Source: Natronosalvus caseinilyticus (lineage in GTDB: Archaea > Halobacteriota > Halobacteria > Halobacteriales > Natrialbaceae). From it: 64,000 bases of DNA. The translations under genes and the position numbers were made by a program. Each line of letters opens with the position of its first letter. The stretch's first letter is position 1. The stretch lies in NCBI RefSeq assembly GCF_017357105.1, contig NZ_CP071596.1:2418001-2482000 (forward strand), read 5' to 3'. A model generated the notes under the pieces. That model was not told the origin of the DNA and ran no database searches. It worked only from the letters and a program-made list of their open reading frames with translations. Shown here piece after piece: positions 45,000 through 54,195 of the stretch.

Positions 45000-45120
45000 T
45001 GGTTGTTCACCTCTCCTACGCGCGGGCTCGCACTCCCCTGCCGTCCGGGGCTGGGCCCGGGCCGGGGTCGTCCGGCGAAAGTCCTGTGAGGCTAGGAGTA
45101 TCATCAACCCCGCGTAGGGT
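45000..45120 (-). promoter_or_regulatory. Structured 5' leader of rpl7ae (possible kink-turn autoregulatory element)
   Basis: In the minus-strand RNA, CCUACGCG (45118-45111) pairs perfectly with CGCGUAGG (45022-45015), extended by GGG/CCC after one bulged G. Inside, ACUCC (45099-45095) pairs with GGAGU (45036-45032). The internal loop between the two helices has UUGAUGA on one side and GCGAG on the other, with GA on both strands as in a kink-turn. The closing helix covers the first two bases of the Shine-Dalgarno. The central part is a G+C-rich stem. Confidence 0.5.
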
Positions 45121-45144
45121 GTACTTCCCAGTAGCGGTGCCCCC

Positions 45145-45152
45145 CTTAAAAG
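45145..45152 (-). promoter_or_regulatory. TATA box of the rpl7ae operon
   Basis: The minus strand reads CGCTTTTAAGGGGGG, with TTTTAAGG at 45152-45145. A start about 26 bases downstream falls near 45120, which coincides with the 5' end of the leader helix. Confidence 0.6.
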
Positions 45153-45308
45153 CGTGTTCAAACGAACGGAGGCGTGGGAAACCGTTGCACGGGACGGAGG
45201 CGAACCAACGCTCACAGCGTCTCCGTCGACGTCCAATCGCGGGGAGACGAGAAGCATAGTCGAGAGCCAGCCGACAGTATCTTACGATCACCTGTCCGAT
45301 GAGCCCAC

Positions 45309-47639
45309 ATGAACGTCGCCGCGCACGCTCGAGCCCTCCGCGAGGAAGCCGCCGCGGTCGACGAGCGTCGCGGTCTCGTCCTCGCAGGCGACCGCGAACG
45401 AGGGTACGAGGTACTGGCGACGGTCCTCGAGTCCCTCGACGTCCCGATTTCGCGGACGACGCTGGTCGGCCCCGAGGATCGACTGCGCTGTGAACACCGA
45501 ACGCAGTCCGAAGCCGGAGCGCTCCTCGGAACAACCCGGGAGGTCGTCGTCCTCGACGCTCACGACACCCTCGAACTGAACGCGCTGGGCAAGCTCGTGG
45601 GGACGATCGACGCCGGTGGACTCTTGATCCTGCTGACGCCGCCGCTCGAGGAGTGGCCCGGCCGACGGGGTTCGTTCGAGCGATCGATGGCCGTTCCACC
45701 GTTCGGACTCGAGGACGTGACCGGGCGATTCCGTCGACGACTCGTCGAAACGCTTCGCGTCCACCGCGGGATCGCTATCGTGGACGTCGACGACGACCGC
45801 CTCGAGGACGACGGCCTGACGCACCCAGCCCCCCGCCTGGTGTACCGCGGGGACCCCATTCAGACGCGAGAAGTGCCCGACGACTTCGCCCGCGAACCGG
45901 ACGCTGTAGACGGCGTCAGGGAGACTCGAGCGTTCCCTCCGGACGCGTACGATGCCTGTTACACCGACGACCAGCGAACGGCACTCGAGACCCTCGAGCG
46001 CCTTCGCACTCCCGAGAACGCCGTCGTCCTCGAGGCCGACCGTGGCCGCGGCAAGTCGAGTGCGATCGGGCTTGCAGCCGGCTGTTTCGCCGCAACGGGC
46101 GATCACGTGCTGGTTACCGCGCCCGCCTGGGCGAACGCGGCCGAAGCCTTCGCCCGGGCGAGTGAGTTGCTCGCCGCCCGGGAAGACCTCGAGAGCGACC
46201 CGGGGGCGACCAGTCAGGTACTGCGGACCGTCGACGGCGGAACCATCGAGTACGCCCCGCCGCTCGAGGCCGTCTCCCGCGCCGAAACCGCCGACGTCGT
46301 GCTGGTCGACGAGGCCGCCGCCCTCTCGGTAACCGTGCTCGAGTCGCTACTGGCCGCCGATCGAATTGCGTTCGCGACGACGATTCACGGCTACGAGGGA
46401 GCAGGACGCGGATTCTCGGTTCGATTTCGGGACCGCCTCGAGGCGAGCGACCACGACGTCTCCGAGTACGCGCTGCAGGAGCCAATCCGGTACGCCGCCG
46501 GCGACCCGCTCGAGGTCTGGTCGTTTCGAGCGCTGTTGCTCGACGCCAGCCCACCGGTTGCCCCGCTGATCGAGGACGCGACTCCGGAGTCGGTCGAGTA
46601 TCGTCGCCTCGAGTCCGATGCCCTCCTCGAAGACGAGTCGCTCCTCCGGGAAGTCGTCGGCCTGCTCGTCCTCGCTCACTACCGAACCGAGCCGAACGAC
46701 CTCGCTCGCCTGCTCGACGCGCCAAACCTCGAGACGCGGGCCCTGCTCCAGGACGGTCATGTCGTCAGCGTTGCCCTGCTCGCGCGGGAGGGAAATCTCT
46801 CGAAAGCGGACCGAGCGCGGATGTACGAGGGCGGACGCATCCGCGGGAACATGATCCCCGATATCCTGACGAGTCACGTGCGCGAGGAGTCGGCGGGCGA
46901 GGCTTCCGGGATTCGCGTGGTTCGGATCGCGACCCACCACGCACGGCGCGAACGGGGGCTCGGTTCGCACCTCCTCGAGCGCATCCGGTCGGAGTTCCAG
47001 GACCGCGTCGACTGGCTCGGCACCGGGTTCGGCGCGACGCCAGGCCTCGTCTCGTTCTGGCGGGCGAACGGCTACCGGACGATCCACCTCTCGACGACCC
47101 GCAACGACGCGAGCGGGGAGTACTCGGCGATCATGCTTGCGCCGGTGAGCGAGACAGGGGAGGCTATGCTCGAGCGCCACGCGACCAGGTTCGCCCGCCG
47201 CCTCCCGGCAGTTCTCTCGGACGGCCTCCGTGACCTCGACCCGGGCGTGGTTCGGGCCGTCTGTCGATCGATCGGTGCCGACCACGCGCCCCCGCTCGTG
47301 CTATCGTCCCACGAGTGGCGGGTCGTCGCCGGCGCGGCGTACGGCCCTGGCCTGTACGACGTCGATCCCGGGCCGTTCAGGCGACTGGTGATCTCGGCGC
47401 TGATCGAGCGACCGCCGGAACTCGAGGACGCGCTCACCACGCATCAGGAACAGTTACTCGTCCGGCGCGTCCTTCAGGCCCACCCCTGGGACGACGTGGC
47501 GGCAGGCCTCGAGTTCCACTCCTCGCGTCAGTGCATGCGGGCGTTCGGATCGACGCTTCAACCGCTGGTCGATCACTACAGCGGGGACGTCGCGCAGACA
47601 GTTCGCGACCGATTTCTCGACGACGAACCACGCGAGTAA
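45309..47639 (+). CDS. tmcA: tRNA(Met) cytidine acetyltransferase TmcA
   Basis: The 776-residue protein follows the TmcA/NAT10 order: N-terminal Rossmann-like domain at about 1-200, RecD-like ATPase with Walker A EADRGRGKSSAIGLAAG and DEAAALSVTVLESLLA, a GNAT domain with RIATHHARRERGLGSHLLER at about 545-565, and a C-terminal RNA-binding part. It makes N4-acetylcytidine using acetyl-CoA and ATP; in archaea this spreads beyond the tRNA wobble site in some species. The gene diverges from rpl7ae. Confidence 0.93.
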   Translation: MNVAAHARALREEAAAVDERRGLVLAGDRERGYEVLATVLESLDVPISRTTLVGPEDRLRCEHRTQSEAGALLGTTREVVVLDAHDTLELNALGKLVGTIDAGGLLILLTPPLEEWPGRRGSFERSMAVPPFGLEDVTGRFRRRLVETLRVHRGIAIVDVDDDRLEDDGLTHPAPRLVYRGDPIQTREVPDDFAREPDAVDGVRETRAFPPDAYDACYTDDQRTALETLERLRTPENAVVLEADRGRGKSSAIGLAAGCFAATGDHVLVTAPAWANAAEAFARASELLAAREDLESDPGATSQVLRTVDGGTIEYAPPLEAVSRAETADVVLVDEAAALSVTVLESLLAADRIAFATTIHGYEGAGRGFSVRFRDRLEASDHDVSEYALQEPIRYAAGDPLEVWSFRALLLDASPPVAPLIEDATPESVEYRRLESDALLEDESLLREVVGLLVLAHYRTEPNDLARLLDAPNLETRALLQDGHVVSVALLAREGNLSKADRARMYEGGRIRGNMIPDILTSHVREESAGEASGIRVVRIATHHARRERGLGSHLLERIRSEFQDRVDWLGTGFGATPGLVSFWRANGYRTIHLSTTRNDASGEYSAIMLAPVSETGEAMLERHATRFARRLPAVLSDGLRDLDPGVVRAVCRSIGADHAPPLVLSSHEWRVVAGAAYGPGLYDVDPGPFRRLVISALIERPPELEDALTTHQEQLLVRRVLQAHPWDDVAAGLEFHSSRQCMRAFGSTLQPLVDHYSGDVAQTVRDRFLDDEPRE

Positions 47640-47724
47640 CCCGGTGGTCCCATTCAGCAGTGAGAGTTTGCCGCGGTCGCTTCGGTCGATACGCGATCGT
47701 ACGTGTTTCGATCGATACCGTAGC

Positions 47725-48324
47725 CTACCCGCCGAGGAGTTCGTCGACGACCACGTTCCTGGACGTTCGACTCGTTGCCAGGACGAACGTCTCCACCCAA
47801 GCACGCTCACCGGGTTCGATTCGAAGCGCTGGGACCTCTCCAAACACGTCGGCAAGGGCCGCTCGCGCCACATCGGCCTCGGGAACACGGAGAACCGTTT
47901 CCTCGAGCCGACAGTCGGAAACGTCGCCGAGACCTACGACCCCCTCGCCGTCTGGCGGGTGGGCTTCGACGCGAAACTCCCACGGCGCCATCACGAACGT
48001 TCGTCGTTCGTTTCGACGGACCGACCAACCCCGCGATTCCGCGCGCTCGAGCGCCGCCTCGAAATCGGGCACGATCAGGCCGAGGTGCTCGAAGTGCGGA
48101 CGACGGCCGGGGGCGAGCGTAACGTTCGCGCCCCCTCGCTGGTGGATCTGGAGTTTGAATCGAAACCCCTCGGGAGTTTCGTCGGTCGGCTCGAGGGAAA
48201 CGCTCTCACCGCGGACGCTCCCGAACCGCTGATCGAGTGGGAGCCCGGCCCGCTCGAGGTGGTTTGCGGCTTCGTCGACGGACGGCGTGTTGAAATGGAG
48301 GTGAAAGAGCGTCGATTGCGGCAT
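47725..48324 (-). CDS. VOC (glyoxalase/dioxygenase) superfamily protein
   Basis: The ATG at 48322-48324 (MPQSTLFHLHFNTPSVDEAA) begins the first beta-alpha-beta-beta-beta module; the frame extends further upstream but with no resemblance. The 199-residue protein has FHLHFNTPSVDEAANHLERA and FEHLGLIVPDFEAALERAES, the two paired VOC modules, with possible metal His and Glu residues (HFEHLGL; FRVEAHP). Reaction unknown: lactoyl-glutathione lyase, extradiol dioxygenase and resistance proteins share the fold. Confidence 0.8.
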   Translation of the reverse strand: MPQSTLFHLHFNTPSVDEAANHLERAGLPLDQRFGSVRGESVSLEPTDETPEGFRFKLQIHQRGGANVTLAPGRRPHFEHLGLIVPDFEAALERAESRGWSVRRNERRTFVMAPWEFRVEAHPPDGEGVVGLGDVSDCRLEETVLRVPEADVARAALADVFGEVPALRIEPGERAWVETFVLATSRTSRNVVVDELLGG

Positions 48325-48418
48325 ACGCGAAAGGTAGGATGAGACCGTGATAACGCTGTAGGGTTCACCGAGTGACGAGGCCGACACGGACGACAGCCCG
48401 GAAACCACCGACCCGAGT

Positions 48419-49864
48419 TCACCGCCGGCGGTCGGCAATCGACTCCTCGCTCGTCTCGACGGCCACGAGTTCGTAGAGGATCGCCCGCCCACCGTCGTCC
48501 TTCGGTCGCAGGATTCGACCCAGTCGCTGGGTGAACTCCCGCTCGCTTCCACTTCCCGAGAGCACGACCGCGACCGATGCGTCGGGCACGTCGACACCCT
48601 CGTCGAGGACGTTCGAGGTCACGACGCGGGAGTAGGTCCCGTCGCGAAAGCGCTCGAGGATCTCGCGTCGCTCGGCGGTCCCAGTCTGGTGGGTGATCAC
48701 CGGGATCAAGAATCGCTCGCCGACCTCGTAGGCCAGGTCGTTGTAGGCCGTGAAGACAATCGTCCGCTCGCCGCGGTGCGTCTCGAGCACGTCGGCGAGG
48801 GCCTCGATCTTCCCCTCGGCGCCGAGCATGATCTCGCGGGCGCGCTGGCGGGCCAGGAGCGCCTCCCGCGCGGCGGGGTCGTTCCCCGAACGCTTGACGA
48901 GTTCCTGGTAGTCCGACCCCGATTGCATCCGGATGTTCGATCGCGCGAGGTAGTCGGTGAAGGTCCCCTGGTGGCGCTCGTAGGCCTCGCGTTCGCGTTC
49001 CGTGAGCTCGATCTCCCGACGCTTCACGTCGTAGGGCGCCAGGTGTTCGCCCGCGAGGTCGTCGGCCGAGAGTCGGTGAACGACGGGCCCGACGAGTTCT
49101 TCGATCACCTCGTGGGCGTCGTCGGGACGCTCGAACGTCGCAGTGAGTCCCAGTCTCGCCGGTGCGGCCAGCAGCCGGGCGATCTGGCGATAGCCCTCGC
49201 CGCCGAGGTGGTGGACCTCGTCGAAGACGACGAATCCGAACCGGTCCCCGACCGCGTCGGCTTTCAGGTACGCCGAGTCGTACGTCGAGACGGTCAGCGC
49301 CTCGAGTCGCTGCTCGCCGCCGCCGAATCGGCCGACGGGGACGTCGAACTCCGCCTCGAGTTCCGTCGCCCACTGCTCGAGCAAGTCGATCGTCGGGACG
49401 ACGACCAGCGTCGGGACCGCGAGGCGCTCGATGGCCTCGATGGCGATGACGGTCTTCCCGCTGCCGGTCGGCAGTTCGAGGACGCCCGCGGGCGCCGGGT
49501 GGGACGGGCCGCCGTCGGCGAACGACAGCCCCTCCCAGCGGTCCGTCTCGAGCCAGCGCTCGAGGGCCGTCCGCTGGTAGGATCGAAGTTCGTACTCCGA
49601 GGCGAGGTCCTCAGGCATGCCGGTAGTCGTTGCAAGGACCGCGTCCTCGACCGAATCGCCGCGTCGGGCGAGCGCCGCACGGAGGTGAGCGTAGTGGACG
49701 GCTTCGGTTCGCAGGGTGTCCGAACGCGGGTCGTGCTCGAGTTCGACCGTGGCCAGTGAGGCGTCCTCGAGGAGCGCCTCGGCTCCAGCCTCGGGCGCCT
49801 CGATCCGGATCGTCCCGTCCTCGTACCGGAGACGGATCGACGACGGGGAGCCAGCGGGTGTCAT
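48419..49864 (-). CDS. XPB/Rad25-like superfamily 2 DNA helicase
   Basis: The 481-residue protein has an N-terminal damage-recognition-like region (about 1-85), Q-like motif YELRSYQRTALERWL, Walker A VLELPTGSGKTVIAIEAI, DEVHH (VVFDEVHHLGGEGYRQIA), motif III GLTATFERPDDAHEV, and motifs V/VI VTSNVLDEGVDVP and QRLGRILRPK. This is the archaeal XPB order. The Arg-Glu-Asp (RED) motif that follows LTAT in human XPB is replaced by ERPDD. Archaeal XPB partners the nuclease Bax1, but no such gene adjoins here. It may act in repair or transcription-coupled remodelling. Confidence 0.88.
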   Translation of the reverse strand: MTPAGSPSSIRLRYEDGTIRIEAPEAGAEALLEDASLATVELEHDPRSDTLRTEAVHYAHLRAALARRGDSVEDAVLATTTGMPEDLASEYELRSYQRTALERWLETDRWEGLSFADGGPSHPAPAGVLELPTGSGKTVIAIEAIERLAVPTLVVVPTIDLLEQWATELEAEFDVPVGRFGGGEQRLEALTVSTYDSAYLKADAVGDRFGFVVFDEVHHLGGEGYRQIARLLAAPARLGLTATFERPDDAHEVIEELVGPVVHRLSADDLAGEHLAPYDVKRREIELTEREREAYERHQGTFTDYLARSNIRMQSGSDYQELVKRSGNDPAAREALLARQRAREIMLGAEGKIEALADVLETHRGERTIVFTAYNDLAYEVGERFLIPVITHQTGTAERREILERFRDGTYSRVVTSNVLDEGVDVPDASVAVVLSGSGSEREFTQRLGRILRPKDDGGRAILYELVAVETSEESIADRRR

Positions 49865-49984
49865 CGACTACCGACAGTCGGGACGACGAGTACATAATTC
49901 CCGTGTTCGTTCACGACGGCTTCGGTGACTCGAGTCGTCGACCTTCAGGCCAGAGAGTGGAAGCGAGAACGCATACCTCAACCC

Positions 49985-49992
49985 TTTTATTA
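49985..49992 (+). promoter_or_regulatory. TATA box of grpE
   Basis: TTTTATTA lies 22-29 bases before the ATG at 50014, preceded by ACCTCAACCC. At that distance the transcript would be leaderless or nearly so, the usual haloarchaeal case. Confidence 0.6.
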
Positions 49993-50013
49993 CCGCTGTG
50001 CCTTGTCTGGGAC

Positions 50014-51345
50014 ATGAGCGAAGACGAGGGCGCAACCCCCACAGCCCAGGGCGTGCCTGCGGAAGGCGACGCCGAACCGGGGACCGATACCGAAACCGAT
50101 GGCGAGGGTTCGGACGCCGACGCTGACGACGAGCGTCCGGAGGACCGTGACGAGAACGTCGAGGACACGCCTGCAGGGGAGGACGAGAACGAAGGGGTGT
50201 CGGATTCGTCGCGGGATACTGGAGAACGCACAGAGGTTGCGGAACCCGCAGAATCGGCGGAGACGACTCCCGAAAACGAGGACGCAGTTCCACAGACCAG
50301 CGACGAGATCCGCGACCTGCTCGAGACGCTACGGGGTTACGACGACGAAATCGCCCGCGACGTCACCTCCATCGTCGAGATGGCCCGCGACCTGAACGGG
50401 ACCGTCACCGACCAGCGCGAGGAACTCGAGGACCTGAGCGAGCGCGTCGAGGCACAGGCCGAAACCATCGGCGACCTCCAGGATCAACTCGAGGAGCGCG
50501 AGGAGGAACTCGCCGACCGCGAGGCAACGATCGAGGAGCACGAGCAACAGATCGAGGACCTCAAGGGCCACGTCAAGCGAACCCAGGCGGACTTCCAGAA
50601 CTACAAGAAACGGGCGAAAAAGCGCCAGGAACAGCTCAAAGAGCGCGCGACCGAGGACCTCGTCGGGCGACTCGTCGGCGTCCGCGACAACCTCAAGCGA
50701 GCCCTCTCTGAGGAGAGCGGCGACGTCGAGACGCTGCGGGAGGGCGTCGAGATGACCCTCCGCGAGTTCGACCGCGTCCTGGCCGAGGAGAACGTCGAGG
50801 AGATCGATCCCGAACCGGGAACCGAGGTCGATCCCCAGCGCCACGAGGTCATGGTGCAAATCGACAGTGACCAGCCGGAGGGGACGATCGCCGAAGTGTT
50901 CACGCCTGGCTACGAGATGGGCGAGAAAGTGATCCAGAACGCCCAGGTGACGGTGAGCAACGGCGAACTCGAGGGTGGGGACGGAGGCGAGGACGCCGAC
51001 GACGCGGGTACAGATACGGACGCTGACGACGCAGATGTGGATGCCGACGGCGAACCTGACGACGAAGGCGGTGACGGCAGCGAAGCCGACGCCGACGAAG
51101 GCAGTGACGACGAAGAACCAGCATCCGACGACGAATCCGGGGAAACCGACGCATCCACGGACGAAGACGGCGACGTCGAGGGGGCCGAAGACGACGGCGA
51201 AGTCGACGAGAGCGATACACTCGACGAGGACGATGAAGGCGAAGCCGGCGAATCATCGTCCGAGACGTCCGACGAAACCGACGACGCGATCGAACTCGGC
51301 GGCAAAGTTGCCTCCGAAGACGACCTGGACGACGCCGAGCAGTAG
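50014..51345 (+). CDS. grpE: GrpE nucleotide exchange factor, unusually long and acidic
   Basis: The ATG at 50014 gives 443 residues. Residues 1-100 are very acidic and disordered; 100-200 form a long coiled coil (REELEDLSERVEAQAETIGD; LQDQLEEREEELADREATIE); and 195-310 hold the GrpE domain: RTQADFQNYKKRAKKRQEQL, VRDNLKRALSEES, PQRHEVMVQIDSDQPEGTI and GYEMGEKVIQNAQVTVS. About 130 further residues are Asp/Glu/Ser repeats. Usual GrpE is near 200 residues. It resets the DnaK ATPase cycle. No dnaK follows; the next gene is a 2-oxoacid oxidoreductase subunit, so grpE is separated from dnaK in this genome or dnaK lies elsewhere. Confidence 0.92.
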   Translation: MSEDEGATPTAQGVPAEGDAEPGTDTETDGEGSDADADDERPEDRDENVEDTPAGEDENEGVSDSSRDTGERTEVAEPAESAETTPENEDAVPQTSDEIRDLLETLRGYDDEIARDVTSIVEMARDLNGTVTDQREELEDLSERVEAQAETIGDLQDQLEEREEELADREATIEEHEQQIEDLKGHVKRTQADFQNYKKRAKKRQEQLKERATEDLVGRLVGVRDNLKRALSEESGDVETLREGVEMTLREFDRVLAEENVEEIDPEPGTEVDPQRHEVMVQIDSDQPEGTIAEVFTPGYEMGEKVIQNAQVTVSNGELEGGDGGEDADDAGTDTDADDADVDADGEPDDEGGDGSEADADEGSDDEEPASDDESGETDASTDEDGDVEGAEDDGEVDESDTLDEDDEGEAGESSSETSDETDDAIELGGKVASEDDLDDAEQ

Positions 51346-51495
51346 CCCGTCCTCGTGGCTCGACCGCGCCGACTCGAGGGCGCGATCGACTGACGAAAAC
51401 ATTCACTACTATCGGTGTAATAACTCCGCTCGAGCGCGGTTTCGGGTGGGGTTTCAGAAGTCTTTTGACGGGCTAGAGGCAACGTTCGCTACGAC

Positions 51496-53250
51496 ATGAC
51501 CGAGGACTTGAACTGGGCTATCGGAGGCGAGGCCGGGGACGGCATCGACTCCACCGGGAAGATCTTCGCCCAGGCACTCTCCAGGGCCGGACGACACGTC
51601 TTTACGTCGAAGGATTTCGCGTCGCGAATCCGGGGCGGCTACACCGCCTACAAGATACGCACCTCCACGGACCGCGTCCAGAGTGTCGTCGATCGGCTCG
51701 ACATTCTCGTCGCGCTCACCCAGCGAACCATCGACGAGAACCTCGACGAACTCCACGAGGGCAGCGCCGTCATCTACGATGGCGAACGCTCCTGGGACGC
51801 CGAGATTCCGGACGAGATCACCGCCGTCGACGTACCGCTCAAATCGCTGGCCGAGGAGGCCGGCGGCGCGATCATGCTCAACGTCGTCGCCCTCGGGGCC
51901 GCCTGCGAACTCACGGGCTTCGACGTCGCCTACCTCGACGAAGCGCTCGAGAAGCGTTTCGGCGGCAAGGGCTCGAAGATCGTCGACAACAACAAGGACG
52001 CCGCCCGCAAGGGGCGGGACTACGTTCAGGAGAACTACGACCTGGACCTGGGCTACGCCCTCGAGACGACCGACGAGGATTACGTTCTGCTCAACGGCGA
52101 CGAGGCCATCGGGATGGGCGCACTCGCCGCCGGGTGTCGCTTCTACGCCGGCTACCCGATCACGCCCGCGACGAACGTGATGGAGTACCTGATCGGGCGA
52201 ATCGAACAGTACGGCGGCCACGTCGTCCAGGCCGAGGACGAACTCTCGGCGATCAACATGGCCCTCGGCGCGGCCCGCGGCGGCGCCCGGTCGATGACCG
52301 CGACCTCCGGCCCCGGCATCGACCTGATGGCCGAGACGTTCGGCCTCGTCGCGACCAGCGAGACGCCGCTGGTCATCGTGGACGTGATGCGCTCGGGTCC
52401 GTCAACGGGGATGCCGACCAAGCAAGAACAGGGCGACCTCAACATGACCCTCTACGGCGGCCACGGGGAGATTCCGCGCTTCGTCGTCGCCCCGACGACC
52501 ATCGACGAGTGCTTCTGGAAGACCGTCGAGGCGTTCAACTACGCCGAGAAGTACCAGACGCCCGTCTACGTCGTCGCCGACCTCGCGCTGGCGGTCACCG
52601 AACAGACGTTCACCCCCGAGACGTTCGACATGGATGCCGTCGAAATCGACCGCGGTAACTTGCTCGAGGACGACCAGGTCGCCGAATGGCTCGACGACCA
52701 GGGTCGATTCCGCGCCCACGCCGCCACCGAGGACGGCATCAGCCCGCGCGCCATTCCCGGCATGACTGACGGCGCGCACATGAGCACGGGTCTCGAGCAC
52801 GACGAACTCGGGCGACGAACCGAGGACACCGAGGTTCGCGTCGAACAGGTCGACAAGCGCAACCGCAAGGTCGAGACCGCGAAGGCCGAAGAAGCGTGGG
52901 ACTACCGCGAGTTCGGCGACGAAGACGCCGACGACCTCGTCGTCTCATGGGGCTCCAACGAGGGGGCTCTTCGAGAGGCGGTCGCCCTGCTCGAGGACGA
53001 CGACGTTCCGGTCCGGGTTATCTCGGTGCCCTACATCTTCCCGCGGCCCGACCTCTCCGAGGAGTTCGAGGCCGCCGACGACGTCATCGTCGTCGAGTGT
53101 AACGCGACCGGCCAGTTCGCCGACGTGCTCGAGCACGACACGCTTCAGCGGGTCAAGCGCATCAACAAGTACACCGGCGTGCGGTTCAAAGCGGACGAAC
53201 TCGCCGAGGAAATTACCGCGAAACTGAAAGAGGAGGTGCCAGCACAATGA
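51496..53250 (+). CDS. korA: 2-oxoacid:ferredoxin oxidoreductase, gamma-alpha fused subunit
   Basis: The 584-residue subunit starts with the gamma domain (about 1-185: WAIGGEAGDGIDSTGKIFAQ and SRIRGGYTAYKIRTS), followed by the alpha domain with GYPITPATNVMEYLIGR and the substrate-side SMTATSGPGIDLMAETFGLV. The C-terminal transketolase-like domain ends EEITAKLKEEVPAQ. It works with the beta subunit and ferredoxin to decarboxylate a 2-oxoacid oxidatively to acyl-CoA. Its length is closer to haloarchaeal KorA than to the longer PorA, so 2-oxoglutarate is the better guess. It overlaps the beta gene by ATGA at 53247-53250. Confidence 0.9.
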   Translation: MTEDLNWAIGGEAGDGIDSTGKIFAQALSRAGRHVFTSKDFASRIRGGYTAYKIRTSTDRVQSVVDRLDILVALTQRTIDENLDELHEGSAVIYDGERSWDAEIPDEITAVDVPLKSLAEEAGGAIMLNVVALGAACELTGFDVAYLDEALEKRFGGKGSKIVDNNKDAARKGRDYVQENYDLDLGYALETTDEDYVLLNGDEAIGMGALAAGCRFYAGYPITPATNVMEYLIGRIEQYGGHVVQAEDELSAINMALGAARGGARSMTATSGPGIDLMAETFGLVATSETPLVIVDVMRSGPSTGMPTKQEQGDLNMTLYGGHGEIPRFVVAPTTIDECFWKTVEAFNYAEKYQTPVYVVADLALAVTEQTFTPETFDMDAVEIDRGNLLEDDQVAEWLDDQGRFRAHAATEDGISPRAIPGMTDGAHMSTGLEHDELGRRTEDTEVRVEQVDKRNRKVETAKAEEAWDYREFGDEDADDLVVSWGSNEGALREAVALLEDDDVPVRVISVPYIFPRPDLSEEFEAADDVIVVECNATGQFADVLEHDTLQRVKRINKYTGVRFKADELAEEITAKLKEEVPAQ

Positions 53251-54116
53251 GTTCCCAATCAGAGGTACGATTCACCGACTTCAAATCCGACAAGCAACCG
53301 ACCTGGTGTCCCGGCTGTGGCGACTTCGGGACGATGAACGGCATGATGAAGGCCCTCGCGAACACGGGCAACGATCCCGACAACACGTTCCTGGTGGCCG
53401 GTATCGGCTGCTCGGGGAAGATTGGGACCTACATGCACAGCTACGCCATCCACGGCGTCCACGGCCGGGCCCTGCCGGTCGCGACGGGCGTCAAGATGGC
53501 CCGCCCCGACATCGAGGTCATGGCCGCCGGCGGCGACGGCGACGGCTACTCGATCGGTGCCGGCCACTTCGTCCACGCCACCCGGCGAAACGTCGACATG
53601 ACCTACGTGGTCATGGACAACCGCATCTACGGACTGACGAAGGGACAGGCCTCGCCGACCTCGCGTTCGGACTTCGAGACGTCGACGACGCCCGAGGGGT
53701 CCCAGCAGCCGCCGGTCAATCCCCTCGCGCTCGCGCTCGCCTCGGGGGCGACGTTCATCGCCCAGTCGTTCGCCTCGGACGCGATTCGCCACGCCGAGAT
53801 CATCGAAGAGGCCATCGAACACGACGGCTTCGGCTTCGTCAACGTGTTCAGCCCCTGCGTGACGTTCAACGACGTCGACACCTACGACTACTTCCGAGAT
53901 TCGCTCGTCGACCTGAAAGAGGAGGACCACGACCGCCACGATTACGAGGCGGCGAAGGGGGTCATCCTCGACACGGACAAGGAGTACCAGGGCGTCATGT
54001 ACCAGAACGAGAACTCGATTCCCTACCACGAGCAACACGGGGTCACCGAGAACATGGCCGAGATTCCCGACGGCGCGCCCGAGAACGCTACGGACCTCGT
54101 TCGCGAGTTCTACTGA
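53247..54116 (+). CDS. korB: 2-oxoacid:ferredoxin oxidoreductase, beta subunit
   Basis: The 289-residue thiamine-diphosphate subunit has TWCPGCGDFGTMNGMMKALA, a CxxC region, VAGIGCSGKIGTYMHSYAIH, and the ThDP-Mg site AAGGDGDGYSIGAGHFVHAT, followed by MDNRIYGLTKGQASPTS. The order is that of Kor/PorB. The enzyme gives oxygen-tolerant acyl-CoA synthesis in halophiles that replace the dehydrogenase complexes with ferredoxin-linked enzymes. It is translationally coupled to the alpha gene. Whether pyruvate or 2-oxoglutarate is used cannot be proved from motifs. Confidence 0.9.
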   Translation: MSSQSEVRFTDFKSDKQPTWCPGCGDFGTMNGMMKALANTGNDPDNTFLVAGIGCSGKIGTYMHSYAIHGVHGRALPVATGVKMARPDIEVMAAGGDGDGYSIGAGHFVHATRRNVDMTYVVMDNRIYGLTKGQASPTSRSDFETSTTPEGSQQPPVNPLALALASGATFIAQSFASDAIRHAEIIEEAIEHDGFGFVNVFSPCVTFNDVDTYDYFRDSLVDLKEEDHDRHDYEAAKGVILDTDKEYQGVMYQNENSIPYHEQHGVTENMAEIPDGAPENATDLVREFY

Positions 54117-54195
54117 GTATCGGGCACTGAGGCCCAGTACAGATTTCCGTCACCGGCTCAATTTTCGTTTCGTACCGCGTTTCGGCCCGCCGTCG

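Noticed and set aside
50900-51482. Minus-strand serine- or arginine-rich frames
   Set aside because: They are complements of the acidic GrpE tail repeats.
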